Origin: Hyphomicrobium sp.
GTDB lineage: Bacteria; Pseudomonadota; Alphaproteobacteria; Rhizobiales; Hyphomicrobiaceae
NCBI GenBank assembly: GCA_003987725.1
Contig: RXJH01000008.1
Coordinates: forward strand, 62,001 to 126,000
Direction: 5' to 3'
DNA length: 64,000 bases
Shown: positions 54,424 through 63,936 of the stretch, piece by piece
Position numbering within the stretch: the first letter of the stretch is position 1
Layout: each line of letters starts with the position of its first letter
Translations under genes and position numbers: made by a program
The notes under the pieces: model-generated
Told to the model about the DNA's origin: nothing
What the model saw: the letters and a program-made list of their open reading frames with translations, nothing else
Database searches by the model: none

Positions 54424-54454
54424 AAAAAGGCCGCCCAATCGAGCGGCCTTTTTT
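54424..54454. terminator. Bidirectional terminator after rho
   Basis: AAGGCCGC (54427-54434) pairs with GCGGCCTT (54443-54450); A and T runs flank the stem (AAAAA and TTTTTT). It lies between rho and the convergent hydroxylase gene. Confidence 0.85.
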
Positions 54455-54475
54455 GTTGTCCAGAGAACGGCGAAA

Positions 54476-55498
54476 CTACTCCGCCGCGTGAATGATCTGC
54501 TCGCGCGCTTCCTGCGCCGGCGTTTTGGCGGCAAGCTTTTTATAGCGCTCGGGCTCACCCTTGCCGGGCTCGTAGTAGAACGGCAGCAGCAGCTGCTCGA
54601 CATAGCCCTTCGGGAAATTCGGCAGCTCGTCGACGCCCATATCCTTGGACGTGATCTCACGCTTCGGCTTGTCGCTGAACGTGCCGAGCATCCTGTCCCA
54701 GATCGTCAGAAGCAGACCGAAATTGCAGTCGCCTTCCGTACCCCAGTTGACGTGGTGCATGTGATGCAGGCGTCCGATCGACAGGTGTTTTTGCAGCGGT
54801 CCAAGCCGCGCATCGACATTCGAGTGCTGCACGATCAGCGTCACCGAGATCACGAAGCCGAGCACCACCGCGACCGGCACAGGCATGCCGATGATCACGA
54901 GCGGCATGTTGCCGACGACCATGTCGATGACCTGATGGATGGGGTGGCGAATGACGCCGTTGTAGCCATAGAGCCGGCCGACCCCGTGATGAACCGCATG
55001 CAGCCTCCAGAGCGGCGCATACCGGTGGCTAAGATAATGCATCATCATGAAAGCGAAGTCGGCGACGAGGAACGCGATGAGCACCTGCGTCCACATCGGC
55101 CAGTGCGTCGGCCAAATGCCTTGGAACGGGAACAGCCAGCAGATGACCGGGATCAGGAAGACGCCATTCATCGCCGATATTTCATAGGCAGCGATGTGCG
55201 CAGTATTCGCGCCCATGTCCCCATGCGCGCCGTGATCGTTCCACTCATCGAAAAACGGCGCGATCTTCTCGGCCGCAAACGAAGTTGCATAGGCGATTGC
55301 CAGCAACGGCAGCAGCCAGAGGTATGCCCAGTGATTTCCTTGGGCGACGACCAGTTCGCTCACGACCCAGTAGGCGGCGAAGGTCAACCCGAACATCATA
55401 AATGGGGCGTAGCCGTATCGAACGACTTCCCGGAGATATTTCATGCGGAGCGGCCTTTCTACCCGACCTCTATATCGTTCTGAGGCTGTTTCAGCCAA
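54476..55498 (-). CDS. Fatty acid hydroxylase / sterol desaturase family protein
   Basis: Di-iron membrane enzyme of 340 residues with several helices. The histidine clusters are HYLSHRYAPLWRLHAVHH and LHHMHHVNWGTEGDCNFG, with another His in IRHPIHQ. The substrate (fatty acid, sterol-like lipid or carotenoid) is not known. The first ATG at 55498 adds 18 residues to a second Met (MKYLREVVRYGYAPF) that begins the usual family sequence. Confidence 0.87.
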   Translation of the reverse strand: MAETASERYRGRVERPLRMKYLREVVRYGYAPFMMFGLTFAAYWVVSELVVAQGNHWAYLWLLPLLAIAYATSFAAEKIAPFFDEWNDHGAHGDMGANTAHIAAYEISAMNGVFLIPVICWLFPFQGIWPTHWPMWTQVLIAFLVADFAFMMMHYLSHRYAPLWRLHAVHHGVGRLYGYNGVIRHPIHQVIDMVVGNMPLVIIGMPVPVAVVLGFVISVTLIVQHSNVDARLGPLQKHLSIGRLHHMHHVNWGTEGDCNFGLLLTIWDRMLGTFSDKPKREITSKDMGVDELPNFPKGYVEQLLLPFYYEPGKGEPERYKKLAAKTPAQEAREQIIHAAE

Positions 55499-55538
55499 GC
55501 GTTTGAACTCTGGGACGTTTCAACGCGGTAAAGAGTCA

Positions 55539-57569
55539 TCAGAAAGTTTCGGTCGCCGATCTCGCCGCCCGGAGCCGCGCGAGTAATTCGTCTGGCTCCT
55601 GCAAAGGCGTGCTACAGGTTGGCCCGACGCAGACGTAAGCCGTTGATTTGCCGCCGATGCCGGCTTTTCCAGCAAGCGGGGATTGGCTGGAGAGACTGGG
55701 CGCCGCAGCCGAGATGAACTCAACGGCTCCCGGTAGCGAAACCCGATTGAGCTCCGCTGCGAGATTATTGTCGCTGCCAATCACAGCAACTTGAACCAGA
55801 CGATCCAGATCAAGTTCCGCTGCGATCAGACCGCAGTGGCCAGTGGGAACGCGCGCCACGGCGCCCGAAAATGCGCTAACCAATTGCCGCGCCCGATTGT
55901 CGTAACGGCTATCGCCGGTGAGGGCGGCAAGCGCGATCAAGTTTGCAAGCTGGATGGCATTTGCACTTGGAACGGCATCATCCGATGCGGTCTTGAGGCG
56001 AACGACGACATCCGCCGTATCGTCGGCTGCCGTGAAGTATCCACCGCTCTCGCCATCCCAATAGTGCTGATCGAGGACATCGGCCCAGCGCTGGGCTTGA
56101 GCGAGATAGCTCTCCGATTGCGTCGCGCTGAAGAGCCGAAGCGCTGCCCATGTCATGTTCGCATAGTCGGATGCGGTGGCCGGCGCTTTGGCGAGACCTG
56201 CGCGATAGGAGTGAAAGAGACGATCGCCACCGGCCGAGAGCTTCGTCGTAATGCACGTGAAGGCACGTTCCGCGAGCGTCAGCCATTCCGGCTTTTGAAA
56301 TACTATCGCGGCGCGCGAAAGTGCGGCGATCATCAGACCGTTCCAATCGGCGAGGATCTTGTCGTCCCATCCCGGCCGCACACGCGATGCCCGCCGTTGA
56401 AGTAGCTTCGCACGCAGTCCCGCGAGACGCGCTTCTTCCGCATCCGAAAGCCAAGCGAGTGAGTCGAGACGATTGAGGATCGTATGGCCTTCGAAATTGC
56501 CGTTGGTCGTCACGCCATAGACGCGTGAGAAGAACGCGGCATCCTCCGCGCCGAGAGTGTCCGCGATTTCATCCGCGCTCCAAACGTAGAACTTGCCTTC
56601 TTCGCCTTCGCTGTCGGCATCAAGAGAAGCCGCGAAACCTCCGGCTTCACCGATCATCTCGCGCTCTAGCCAGGCGACGGTCTCGGCGATGCGGATCTTG
56701 AAGAGAGGCTCCTGCGTCTCGCGCCAAACCTCCGTCATGAGATCGATCAACAGCGCATTGTCGTAGAGCATCTTCTCGAAGTGCGGAACGAGCCAGAGCT
56801 CATCGACGGAATAGCGCGCGAACCCGCCGCCGAGATGATCGTAGATACCGCCCTGCGCGATATGGCGAAGCGTCGTGACGACCGCGTCCTTCGCACTCTT
56901 CTCGTCGTAGCGAATGGCGCCGCGCCATAGGAGCCAGAAGATATTCCATTGCGGAAACTTCGGTGCACCCGAAAGCCCGCCATGCTCGCGATCGACCGCG
57001 CGCGCGATGCGCTGCACGAGATCGCGAACATCTGGCCTCGGCACGTTCGCGCGATCGCTCGCGGCGCTATCATCCTTCAACGAAGCAATGAGCGCTTCGG
57101 TATTCTTGCGCACGTTGTCGGGCTGATTTTGATAAGCCTCCGAGATGCGCAGAAGCACCGTCACGAATGCCGGACGTCCGTATCGTGATTCACGTGGAAA
57201 GTAAGTTCCGCCCCAAAACGGTTTCGCGTCGCTGTCGAGAAACATCGTCAGCGGCCAGCCGCCCTGCTCGCCGAGCCGGTGCAGCGCGCCCATGTAGATC
57301 GCATCGATGTCGGGACGTTCCTCGCGATCGACTTTGATGTTGATGAAGAGGTTATTCATCACCTCCGCCGTCGCCGGATCTTCAAAGCTTTCGTGCGCCA
57401 TCACATGACACCAGTGGCACGCCGCATATCCGACGGAGAGTAGGATCGGTTGTCCCGTTCGCTTGGCTTCGGCAAGCGCCTCCGGACCCCAAGCCCACCA
57501 ATGCACCGGGTTGTCCTGGTGCTGTAGAAGATAAGGGCTGGTCTCATACTTCAGGCGATTTTCGCTCAA
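55539..57569 (-). CDS. DUF255 thioredoxin-domain protein (YyaL/spermatogenesis-associated protein 20 type)
   Basis: A 676-residue cytosolic protein with an N-terminal thioredoxin-like DUF255 domain ([38 protein letters not shown]) and a C-terminal (alpha/alpha)6 region resembling N-acylglucosamine epimerases ([31 protein letters not shown]). The start is TTG at 57569 ([16 protein letters not shown]); a longer frame overlaps the mnmE start on the other strand. The function is unknown. Confidence 0.85.
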   Translation of the reverse strand: MSENRLKYETSPYLLQHQDNPVHWWAWGPEALAEAKRTGQPILLSVGYAACHWCHVMAHESFEDPATAEVMNNLFINIKVDREERPDIDAIYMGALHRLGEQGGWPLTMFLDSDAKPFWGGTYFPRESRYGRPAFVTVLLRISEAYQNQPDNVRKNTEALIASLKDDSAASDRANVPRPDVRDLVQRIARAVDREHGGLSGAPKFPQWNIFWLLWRGAIRYDEKSAKDAVVTTLRHIAQGGIYDHLGGGFARYSVDELWLVPHFEKMLYDNALLIDLMTEVWRETQEPLFKIRIAETVAWLEREMIGEAGGFAASLDADSEGEEGKFYVWSADEIADTLGAEDAAFFSRVYGVTTNGNFEGHTILNRLDSLAWLSDAEEARLAGLRAKLLQRRASRVRPGWDDKILADWNGLMIAALSRAAIVFQKPEWLTLAERAFTCITTKLSAGGDRLFHSYRAGLAKAPATASDYANMTWAALRLFSATQSESYLAQAQRWADVLDQHYWDGESGGYFTAADDTADVVVRLKTASDDAVPSANAIQLANLIALAALTGDSRYDNRARQLVSAFSGAVARVPTGHCGLIAAELDLDRLVQVAVIGSDNNLAAELNRVSLPGAVEFISAAAPSLSSQSPLAGKAGIGGKSTAYVCVGPTCSTPLQEPDELLARLRAARSATETF

Positions 57570-57643
57570 TTCGCACCTGTCGGCGTTAGGAGGGATTTCG
57601 TGATCGAGTTGCGGTCGTCGCCGTCTACGAGTACGCGAAGCCA

Positions 57644-58957
57644 ATGAAAGAGGCTTCAACGATCTTCGCGCTTTCGAGCGCTCCAGGACGCGCCGGCGTC
57701 GCTGTCATCCGCGTATCGGGTCCCGCCGCTCGGAAGACGCTCGAAATGATGACGGGACCACTGCCGGAACCCCGCTTCGCTGCCTTCCGCACCATTAAGC
57801 ATCCAAAGACCGGCGACGTGCTCGACCGAGCTGTTGTCATCTGGTTCGCGGCGCCGAAAACCGAAACAGGCGAAGATATCGTCGAGTTCCAGGTTCACGG
57901 CAGCCGCGCCGTCATTGCCGCCTTGCTGTCGGCGCTGGGAGAGATCGCCGGATGCCGCTTAGCAGAGCCCGGCGAATTCGCCCGTCGCGCGTTCGAGAAC
58001 GGCAAGCTCGACCTGGCGGAAATCGAAGGCCTCGCGGATCTTATAGAAGCGGAAACAGAAGCCCAGCGCCGCCAGGCTCTCGCCCAGACGGCGGGCTCTC
58101 TCTCGAAGCTCTACGACGGCTGGCGAACCCGCTTGATCGAGATCGCCGCGCTGGTCGAAGCCGCAATCGACTTTTCCGACGAAGGCGACGTGTCGGCGTC
58201 GGCTTTCCATGAAGCGCGAAAACGCGCGGAAATATTGCAAAAGGAAATCGCCGCGCATCTCGATGACGGCCATCGCGGTGAGATTCTGCGCGAGGGATTC
58301 CGCGTCGCGCTTCTCGGGGCCCCGAATGCCGGCAAGTCCAGCCTTCTGAACGCTCTCGCGCGCCGTGATGCGGCGATCGTCTCGGCCGAAGCCGGAACCA
58401 CGCGCGACATCATCGAGGTTCGCCTCGACCTCGCTGGCCTCGCCGTCATCTTCTCCGACACCGCCGGCATTCGCGAAGCTTCAAGCGACGTCGAACGCGA
58501 AGGCATCCGGCGCAGCCTCGCTGCCGCCCGTGACGCCGACCTGGTGCTGTGGCTGGCCGAAAATCCTGAATCGATTCCGCCACTTAATTTTTCACGTGAA
58601 ACAAGTCTTGCAATCCGTTCCAAACAGGATCTTGCACTTGATTCCCGCTTTGACGGCCTCGCCGTCTCGGCCAAGACCGGCGCCGGCATCGACCAGCTCA
58701 TCGCGGAGATCGCAAAACGCGCGTCCGAAGCCGTCGGCTCTGCGACCGAACCGGCGCTGACCCGGGCCCGTCACCGGGAAGCCCTGGAAAATGCCTTGAA
58801 TGATATCGCCGTCTTCCTTAACGGCCCCCCGGGACCGATCGAACTTCGCGCCGAGGACGTGCGCCGCGCTGCTCAGGCGCTGGGCCGGATCACCGGCCGA
58901 GTCGATGTCGAGGACGTCCTTGACCAAATTTTCGGTCGATTCTGCATCGGCAAGTGA
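57644..58957 (+). CDS. mnmE: tRNA modification GTPase MnmE
   Basis: GTPase that with MnmG installs the carboxymethylaminomethyl group on wobble U34, 437 residues. It has an N-terminal folate-binding domain, a central helical domain, a G domain with P-loop [12 protein letters not shown] (near residue 225) and DTAG, and a C-terminal CIGK tail with the conserved Cys. The G4 motif is SKQD rather than NKxD. Residues 317-320 are SRET, encoded by a parS-like site (58588-58603) inserted just before G4. ATG at 57644. Confidence 0.96.
   Translation: MKEASTIFALSSAPGRAGVAVIRVSGPAARKTLEMMTGPLPEPRFAAFRTIKHPKTGDVLDRAVVIWFAAPKTETGEDIVEFQVHGSRAVIAALLSALGEIAGCRLAEPGEFARRAFENGKLDLAEIEGLADLIEAETEAQRRQALAQTAGSLSKLYDGWRTRLIEIAALVEAAIDFSDEGDVSASAFHEARKRAEILQKEIAAHLDDGHRGEILREGFRVALLGAPNAGKSSLLNALARRDAAIVSAEAGTTRDIIEVRLDLAGLAVIFSDTAGIREASSDVEREGIRRSLAAARDADLVLWLAENPESIPPLNFSRETSLAIRSKQDLALDSRFDGLAVSAKTGAGIDQLIAEIAKRASEAVGSATEPALTRARHREALENALNDIAVFLNGPPGPIELRAEDVRRAAQALGRITGRVDVEDVLDQIFGRFCIGK
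58588..58603. promoter_or_regulatory. parS: parS-like site 2, inside mnmE
   Basis: TTTTTCACGTGAAACA matches 15 of 16 positions of the consensus TGTTTCACGTGAAACA. It is read as S317-R-E-T320 by mnmE. Confidence 0.85.
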
Positions 58958-58965
58958 GTCCAAAA

Positions 58966-58981
58966 GGTTTCACGTGAAATG
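58966..58981. promoter_or_regulatory. parS: parS-like site 3, mnmE-mnmG spacer
   Basis: GGTTTCACGTGAAATG matches 13 of 16. It lies 9 bp after the mnmE stop and may also end up in the mnmG leader. Confidence 0.7.
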
Positions 58982-59079
58982 ATTCCCGGATTCGCAAGCC
59001 CTCATTTTTAGACTCCTGTGGGCAACGTCCGGCGACATACCGCCTTTTGCGCGACCCCCGGATGCGCTAGACCCCGCCA

Positions 59080-61044
59080 ATGAACCAATACGACGTCATC
59101 GTTGTGGGCGGAGGCCACGCCGGAACCGAAGCAGCCGCGGCTGCGGCGCGCATGGGCGCTCGGACGGCGCTCGTCACCCATGCCTTCGCAACGATCGGCG
59201 AAATGTCGTGCAATCCGGCCATCGGCGGCCTCGGAAAGGGCCATCTGGTCCGCGAAATCGACGCCCTTGACGGCCTGATGGGCCGCGTGGCCGACGCCGC
59301 CGGGATCCAGTTCCGGCTTCTGAACCGCTCGAAAGGCCCCGCCGTCCACGGTCCCCGCACCCAAGCCGACCGCAAGCTCTACCGTCAGGCCATGCAGGCC
59401 GAAATCGCCGCGATTCCGAACCTCGACGTCATCGAAGGCGGGGTCGAGGACCTAATTGTCGTCGATGGCCGGGTCGAGGGCGCCATCACCGCCAATGGCC
59501 GCGAGCTGCGCGCGGGCGCCGTCATTCTAACGACCGGCACCTTCCTGAATGGCCTCATTCATATGGGCGAGCAGAAGATTCCCGCCGGCCGGGCTGGCGA
59601 AGCCCCCGCCCTGAAGCTCTCCGAACGCCTCTACGGCCTCGGCCTGAAACTGGGGCGCCTGAAGACGGGCACCCCGGCGCGCCTTGACGGCAAATCGATC
59701 GATTGGTCGGGCCTCGAAATGCAAAAGGCCGACGACGACCCGGTGCCGTTTTCGTTTCTGACCGAAGCCGTCACGACACCGCAAATCGCCTGCGGGATCA
59801 CCTACACGAACGAAGCGACGCATGAGATCATTCGCGCCAATCTCGCGCGTTCGCCTATGTATTCGGGCCAAATCGAGAGCGTCGGCCCGCGCTATTGCCC
59901 GTCGATCGAGGACAAGGTTGTGCGATTCGCCGACCGCGCCGCGCACCAGATTTTCCTCGAACCCGAAGGCCTCGACGATGACACCATCTATCCGAACGGC
60001 GTCTCGACGTCGCTGCCGGTCGAAGTCCAGGACGCCTTTCTGAAAACCATGCCGGGGCTCGCCAATGTCGTGATCAAGCGGCCCGGCTACGCCATCGAAT
60101 ACGACTACGTCGATCCGCGCGAGTTGACCCCGGGCCTCGAGGTCAAGCGCCTGCCCGGCCTCTTCCTCGCCGGCCAGATCAATGGCACCACCGGGTACGA
60201 GGAAGCGGGAGCCCAAGGCCTTCTTGCCGGCATCAACGCCGCCCTGACCGCAAGCCGAACGACATGCGATTCAACCTCCAGTGATTCACGTGAAACGGAT
60301 TCACGTGAAACAGGAGCCCCAGTTTTTGGAGATTCGTTCGAGGATTCACGTGAAACGTACGCCATTTCGCGGACGGCCGGCTACCTTGGCGTCATGGTCG
60401 ACGACCTGATCACCCGGGGCGTTTCCGAGCCCTACCGGATGTTTACGTCACGAGCGGAATTCCGGCTGAAGCTCCGCGCCGACAACGCCGACCAGCGCCT
60501 GACGCCCGAAGGCATCGCCCTCGGCTGCGTCGGCCCCGAACGCCGCCAGAAGTTCGAGACCAAGGCCAAAGCCCTCGCCGAAGGTCTGGATCTCCTGAAC
60601 CAGCTCTCGCTGACCCCGACCGAGGCAGCCCGCCATGGCCTGACCGTCAATCGTGACGGCCGGCGCCGTACGGCCTTCGATTTGTTGGCTTTTCCCGAAA
60701 TCTCGCTCGATCGCCTGAAATCCGTTTGGCCCGAAATCGGCAACATCCAGCCGCGGATCGCCGACCAGCTCGAGGTCGACGCCCGCTACGCCGCCTATCT
60801 CCGCCGCCAGGACGAGGATGTCGACCAGCTGAAGCGGGACGAGGCCGTCCGCATCCCGGATGACTTCGATTACGCCGCCATTCCGAGCCTTTCAGCCGAG
60901 ATTCGCCAGAAACTGGCCCGTCACCGCCCCTCGACGATTGCCCAGGCCGGCCGCATCGAGGGCATGACGCCCGCCGCGCTTCTGACCCTGCTCGCCCGCC
61001 TCAAGGCAGCCAAGAGCGGCAAACGCGACCGCAAGAGCGCCTAA
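59080..61044 (+). CDS. mnmG: tRNA modification FAD enzyme MnmG (GidA) with parS-encoded insertion
   Basis: FAD/NADH-dependent partner of MnmE in tRNA wobble-uridine modification, 654 residues. FAD fold [19 protein letters not shown]; further blocks are [11 protein letters not shown] and [22 protein letters not shown]. Between GINAALTAS and [14 protein letters not shown], where I expect a short loop, there is an insertion (about residues 396-430) that includes three DSRET copies (402-406, 407-411, 422-426), each encoded by a parS-like palindrome. The stop overlaps rsmG (TAATG). Confidence 0.96.
   Translation: MNQYDVIVVGGGHAGTEAAAAAARMGARTALVTHAFATIGEMSCNPAIGGLGKGHLVREIDALDGLMGRVADAAGIQFRLLNRSKGPAVHGPRTQADRKLYRQAMQAEIAAIPNLDVIEGGVEDLIVVDGRVEGAITANGRELRAGAVILTTGTFLNGLIHMGEQKIPAGRAGEAPALKLSERLYGLGLKLGRLKTGTPARLDGKSIDWSGLEMQKADDDPVPFSFLTEAVTTPQIACGITYTNEATHEIIRANLARSPMYSGQIESVGPRYCPSIEDKVVRFADRAAHQIFLEPEGLDDDTIYPNGVSTSLPVEVQDAFLKTMPGLANVVIKRPGYAIEYDYVDPRELTPGLEVKRLPGLFLAGQINGTTGYEEAGAQGLLAGINAALTASRTTCDSTSSDSRETDSRETGAPVFGDSFEDSRETYAISRTAGYLGVMVDDLITRGVSEPYRMFTSRAEFRLKLRADNADQRLTPEGIALGCVGPERRQKFETKAKALAEGLDLLNQLSLTPTEAARHGLTVNRDGRRRTAFDLLAFPEISLDRLKSVWPEIGNIQPRIADQLEVDARYAAYLRRQDEDVDQLKRDEAVRIPDDFDYAAIPSLSAEIRQKLARHRPSTIAQAGRIEGMTPAALLTLLARLKAAKSGKRDRKSA
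60282..60297. promoter_or_regulatory. parS: parS-like site 4, inside mnmG
   Basis: TGATTCACGTGAAACG matches 14 of 16 of the consensus and encodes D402-S-R-E-T406 in mnmG. Confidence 0.8.
60297..60312. promoter_or_regulatory. parS: parS-like site 5, inside mnmG
   Basis: GGATTCACGTGAAACA matches 14 of 16. It begins 15 bp after site 4, so its reading frame stays the same (residues 407-411). Confidence 0.8.
60342..60357. promoter_or_regulatory. parS: parS-like site 6, inside mnmG
   Basis: GGATTCACGTGAAACG matches 13 of 16 and encodes D422-S-R-E-T426. It is 45 bp after site 5, again in frame. Confidence 0.78.
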
Positions 61045-61700
61045 TGGCGCCGGCCCGTATCGACACGCCGGAAGAGTTTCAACGCCGGTTCGAAGTTTCC
61101 GATGAAATCCGTGAAAAGCTCGAAACTTACGCTGCGCTTCTGAAGCGCTGGCAGAAAACCATCAACCTCGTCGCTCCGAGCACGCTCGACGAAGTCTGGC
61201 ACCGCCATTTCGCCGATAGCGCCCAGCTCTGGCGCTACCGCCCCGAAGGCGCCCGGACGTGGCTCGACCTCGGGTCCGGCGCCGGTTTTCCGGGCCTCGT
61301 CCTGGCGATCATGGCTTCCGAAACCGGTGGCACGCGCCACATACTGGTCGAGAGCGATAGCAGAAAGGCCGCATTCATGCGCGAAGTCGCGCGCGAAACC
61401 CGCGTTGCTGTGGACATTCTGGGCATGAGGATCGAAAATCCCGAGACTCAGGCTAAGGTAGGCAAGGCCGACTGCGTTACCGCGCGCGCACTTGCACCAC
61501 TCTCACGACTGGTCGAGATCGCGGCACCTTATTTTGCGTCTTCTACGCTTGGCATGTTCTTGAAAGGCCGTGACGTCTCGGCCGAACTCGAGAACGCAGC
61601 TCGAGACTGGCAGTTTGCCTTTGAGCTGATTCCAAGCGTTACGGAAGAGGCCGGCCGCGTTGTGTTGCTCAAAGCGTTGAACCCAAGGACGGAGGGATAA
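61044..61700 (+). CDS. rsmG: 16S rRNA m7G527 methyltransferase RsmG (GidB)
   Basis: SAM-dependent methylation of 16S rRNA G527, 218 residues. The SAM site is LDLGSGAGFPGLVLAIM, with VESDSRKAAFMREVARE next and DCVTARALAPLSRLVE in the middle. ATG at 61044 shares a base with the mnmG stop. It is followed 4 bp later by parA, the conserved rsmG-parA-parB order. Confidence 0.95.
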   Translation: MAPARIDTPEEFQRRFEVSDEIREKLETYAALLKRWQKTINLVAPSTLDEVWHRHFADSAQLWRYRPEGARTWLDLGSGAGFPGLVLAIMASETGGTRHILVESDSRKAAFMREVARETRVAVDILGMRIENPETQAKVGKADCVTARALAPLSRLVEIAAPYFASSTLGMFLKGRDVSAELENAARDWQFAFELIPSVTEEAGRVVLLKALNPRTEG

Positions 61701-61704
61701 ACCC

Positions 61705-62550
61705 GTGGCCGGCTACGTTTCAGGCACGGGCGGTGCGAACGCGGGACCGCGTGTCGTTGCTGTCTCCAATCAGAAAGGCGGCGTCGGCAAAACGACGACC
61801 GCGATCAATCTCGGCACCGCGCTGGCAGCGGTCGGCGAGCGGGTTCTTATCCTCGACCTCGATTCGCAGGGCAACGCTTCGACCGGTCTTGGCGTCGATA
61901 TCGAGCAGCGCTTCAAGACGACATTCGACGTTTTGACGGGCAACGCCGCGATCCTTGAGACCGTCCTGAAAACGGCGGTCCCGAATCTTTTCATCGTACC
62001 GGCGAACAGCGATCTCGTTGGTATCGACGCGGCGCTTGCGGCCGACCCGAACAAGGCGTTCAAGCTCCGCGACGCGATCACGGCAATGATCGGACATCTG
62101 CGCGCGCGCGATGCGGATCAGCAATTTACGTATGTGCTGATCGACTGCCCGCCGTCGCTCAATCTGCTGACTCTCAACGCCATGTCCGCGGCGCATGCGG
62201 TTCTCGTGCCGGTTCAATGCGAGTTCTTCGCGCTCGAAGGTATTTCGCAGTTGAAGGATTCCATCGAGCAGATCCGCGCGACGCTCAATCCGCGTCTCGA
62301 AATTCAAGGCGTCGTGCTGACAATGCACGACGGCCGCACATCGCTGTCGCGCGAAGTCGCCGACAACGTCCGCGCCTTCTTCGGCAACAAGGTCTACGAC
62401 ACGGTCATCCCGCGCAACACGCGCATTGCCGAGGCGCCATCGCACGGCAAGCCGATTCTTCTCTACGATTACGATTGCGCCGGCAGCCAGGCCTATATCC
62501 GGCTCGCCACCGAAATCATGGAGCGCGAGCGGCGATACAAGGCCGCCTAA
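61705..62550 (+). CDS. parA: Chromosome partitioning ATPase ParA
   Basis: Deviant Walker ATPase that pulls ParB-parS complexes during chromosome segregation, 281 residues. The deviant P-loop is SNQKGGVGKTTTAIN (Lys in KGGVGKT at about residues 25-31). Other motifs are ILDLDSQGNASTGLG and YVLIDCPPSLNLLTLNAMSA. The start is GTG at 61705. It forms an operon with parB 59 bp downstream. Confidence 0.97.
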   Translation: MAGYVSGTGGANAGPRVVAVSNQKGGVGKTTTAINLGTALAAVGERVLILDLDSQGNASTGLGVDIEQRFKTTFDVLTGNAAILETVLKTAVPNLFIVPANSDLVGIDAALAADPNKAFKLRDAITAMIGHLRARDADQQFTYVLIDCPPSLNLLTLNAMSAAHAVLVPVQCEFFALEGISQLKDSIEQIRATLNPRLEIQGVVLTMHDGRTSLSREVADNVRAFFGNKVYDTVIPRNTRIAEAPSHGKPILLYDYDCAGSQAYIRLATEIMERERRYKAA

Positions 62551-62609
62551 GCAGCTAGAAAACCGCCGGATCAAAACGACAAACCGACAAGCAGGGGACT
62601 GATAAGCAG

Positions 62610-63488
62610 ATGAACTCGATGGTGCCGAAGAGCCGCCTAGGCCGTGGCCTTGCCTCTCTCATCGGAGAACCGGCACCTCTCGGACATCGCCTTCCGCCCG
62701 AGGGCGAGCAGCGCATGGTCTCGATCGCCGAGGTCAAGTCGAGCCCGCTCAACCCGCGCAAGGATTTCCGCGACGATGAACTCGCGGAGCTGGCGGAGTC
62801 TATCCGCACCAAGGGTCTCGTCCAGCCGATCGTCGTTAGGCCGAACGGAATGTCGGGCGGCTACGAGATCGTCGCCGGTGAACGCCGGTGGCGCGCGGCG
62901 CAAAAAGCCGGGATGCACACCATCCCCGTGATCATCCGCGAGCTCTCCGACCGCGAAGTCCTTGAGCTTGCGATCATCGAGAACGTTCAGCGGCAGGACT
63001 TGAACGCCATCGAAGAGGCGTCGGGCTATCGCGAGCTCGTCGAGCGCTTCGATTACAGCCAGGAACAGCTCTCCGAAATCATCGGCAAAAGCCGCAGCCA
63101 CGTCGCCAACACGCTCCGGCTGTTGAAGCTCCCCGCCCCCGTCCAGTCGCTCGTCCAGCAGGGCCAGCTGACGGCCGGTCACGCGCGTGCTCTGATCGGC
63201 CGCGCCGACGCTGAATCGCTGGCGAAGAAGATCATCGACGACAGCCTGAACGTCCGCGACGTCGAAGCGCTCGTCCAGCAGACGTTCGGTCAAGAGGGCC
63301 CGACTGGCGGCAACCGGCGTGCGCGCGACAAGGATGCCGACACGAAGGCCTTCGAGAAAGAGCTGACCGATCTCTTGGGGTTGAAGGTCGAAGTTCGGCG
63401 CGGGTCGGGCGAAACCGGCACCCTTACGATCCGGTACGGCAACTTCGACCAGCTGGACTACATTCGCCAACGCCTTGGCGGAGGTTGA
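62610..63488 (+). CDS. parB: Chromosome partitioning protein ParB
   Basis: parS-binding CTPase that spreads and loads SMC, 292 residues. The N-terminal ParB/Sulfiredoxin domain has IVVRPNGMSGGYEIVAGERRWRAAQKAG (the GERRWRA box). The central HTH is in GKSRSHVANTLRLLKLP, and the C-terminal dimer domain ends in YGNFDQLDYIRQRLGG. ATG at 62610. Six parS-like sites lie 2.2 to 8.2 kb upstream. Confidence 0.97.
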   Translation: MNSMVPKSRLGRGLASLIGEPAPLGHRLPPEGEQRMVSIAEVKSSPLNPRKDFRDDELAELAESIRTKGLVQPIVVRPNGMSGGYEIVAGERRWRAAQKAGMHTIPVIIRELSDREVLELAIIENVQRQDLNAIEEASGYRELVERFDYSQEQLSEIIGKSRSHVANTLRLLKLPAPVQSLVQQGQLTAGHARALIGRADAESLAKKIIDDSLNVRDVEALVQQTFGQEGPTGGNRRARDKDADTKAFEKELTDLLGLKVEVRRGSGETGTLTIRYGNFDQLDYIRQRLGGG

Positions 63489-63603
63489 GTTTTTAAGCTT
63501 TCTGTCGCAATTTTAGAGCCGCCGCTTGACGCTCTCGCGGCGGCTTGATGCTGTGCGCGCCAAGGGGCTCGTGCGCTCGGGCCCAATAGCACGAGACACA
63601 AAC

Positions 63604-63936
63604 ATGAGTGATGTGAATACGTTGGAGCGTCTTGCCGCGCTCGTCCACTCGCGGCGTTCCGACACGAGTGGAAAGTCCTATACATCTCAACTGTTGACCG
63701 CCGGCACCGAGCGCTGCGCCAAGAAATTCGGCGAGGAAGCGGTGGAGGCCGTCATCGCTGCTTTAGGAAGCGATCCGGCGGCACTCAAGGCAGAAGCGGC
63801 GGACGTGCTTTATCACCTCCTCGTCCTGCTCGAATCCCGCAACATCTCTCTTCAGGAGGTCCTGAAGGTTCTGGACGGCCGCATGGGCACCTCGGGACTT
63901 GAAGAGAAGGCCTCCCGGACGCGAGGCGAATCGTGA
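63604..63936 (+). CDS. hisE: Phosphoribosyl-ATP pyrophosphatase HisE
   Basis: Second step of histidine synthesis, splitting pyrophosphate from phosphoribosyl-ATP, 110 residues. The alpha-helical NTP-pyrophosphatase core is TERCAKKFGEEAVEAVIAAL followed by AEAADVLYHLLVLLESRN, with the paired Glu/Asp metal residues. The ATG at 63604 is preferred to an upstream start at 63526. Its stop overlaps the next GTG. Confidence 0.93.
   Translation: MSDVNTLERLAALVHSRRSDTSGKSYTSQLLTAGTERCAKKFGEEAVEAVIAALGSDPAALKAEAADVLYHLLVLLESRNISLQEVLKVLDGRMGTSGLEEKASRTRGES

Noticed and set aside
57184-57199. Near parS sequence GATTCACGTGGAAAGT
   Set aside because: The palindrome core is broken (TCACGTGG), so it is not counted as a site.
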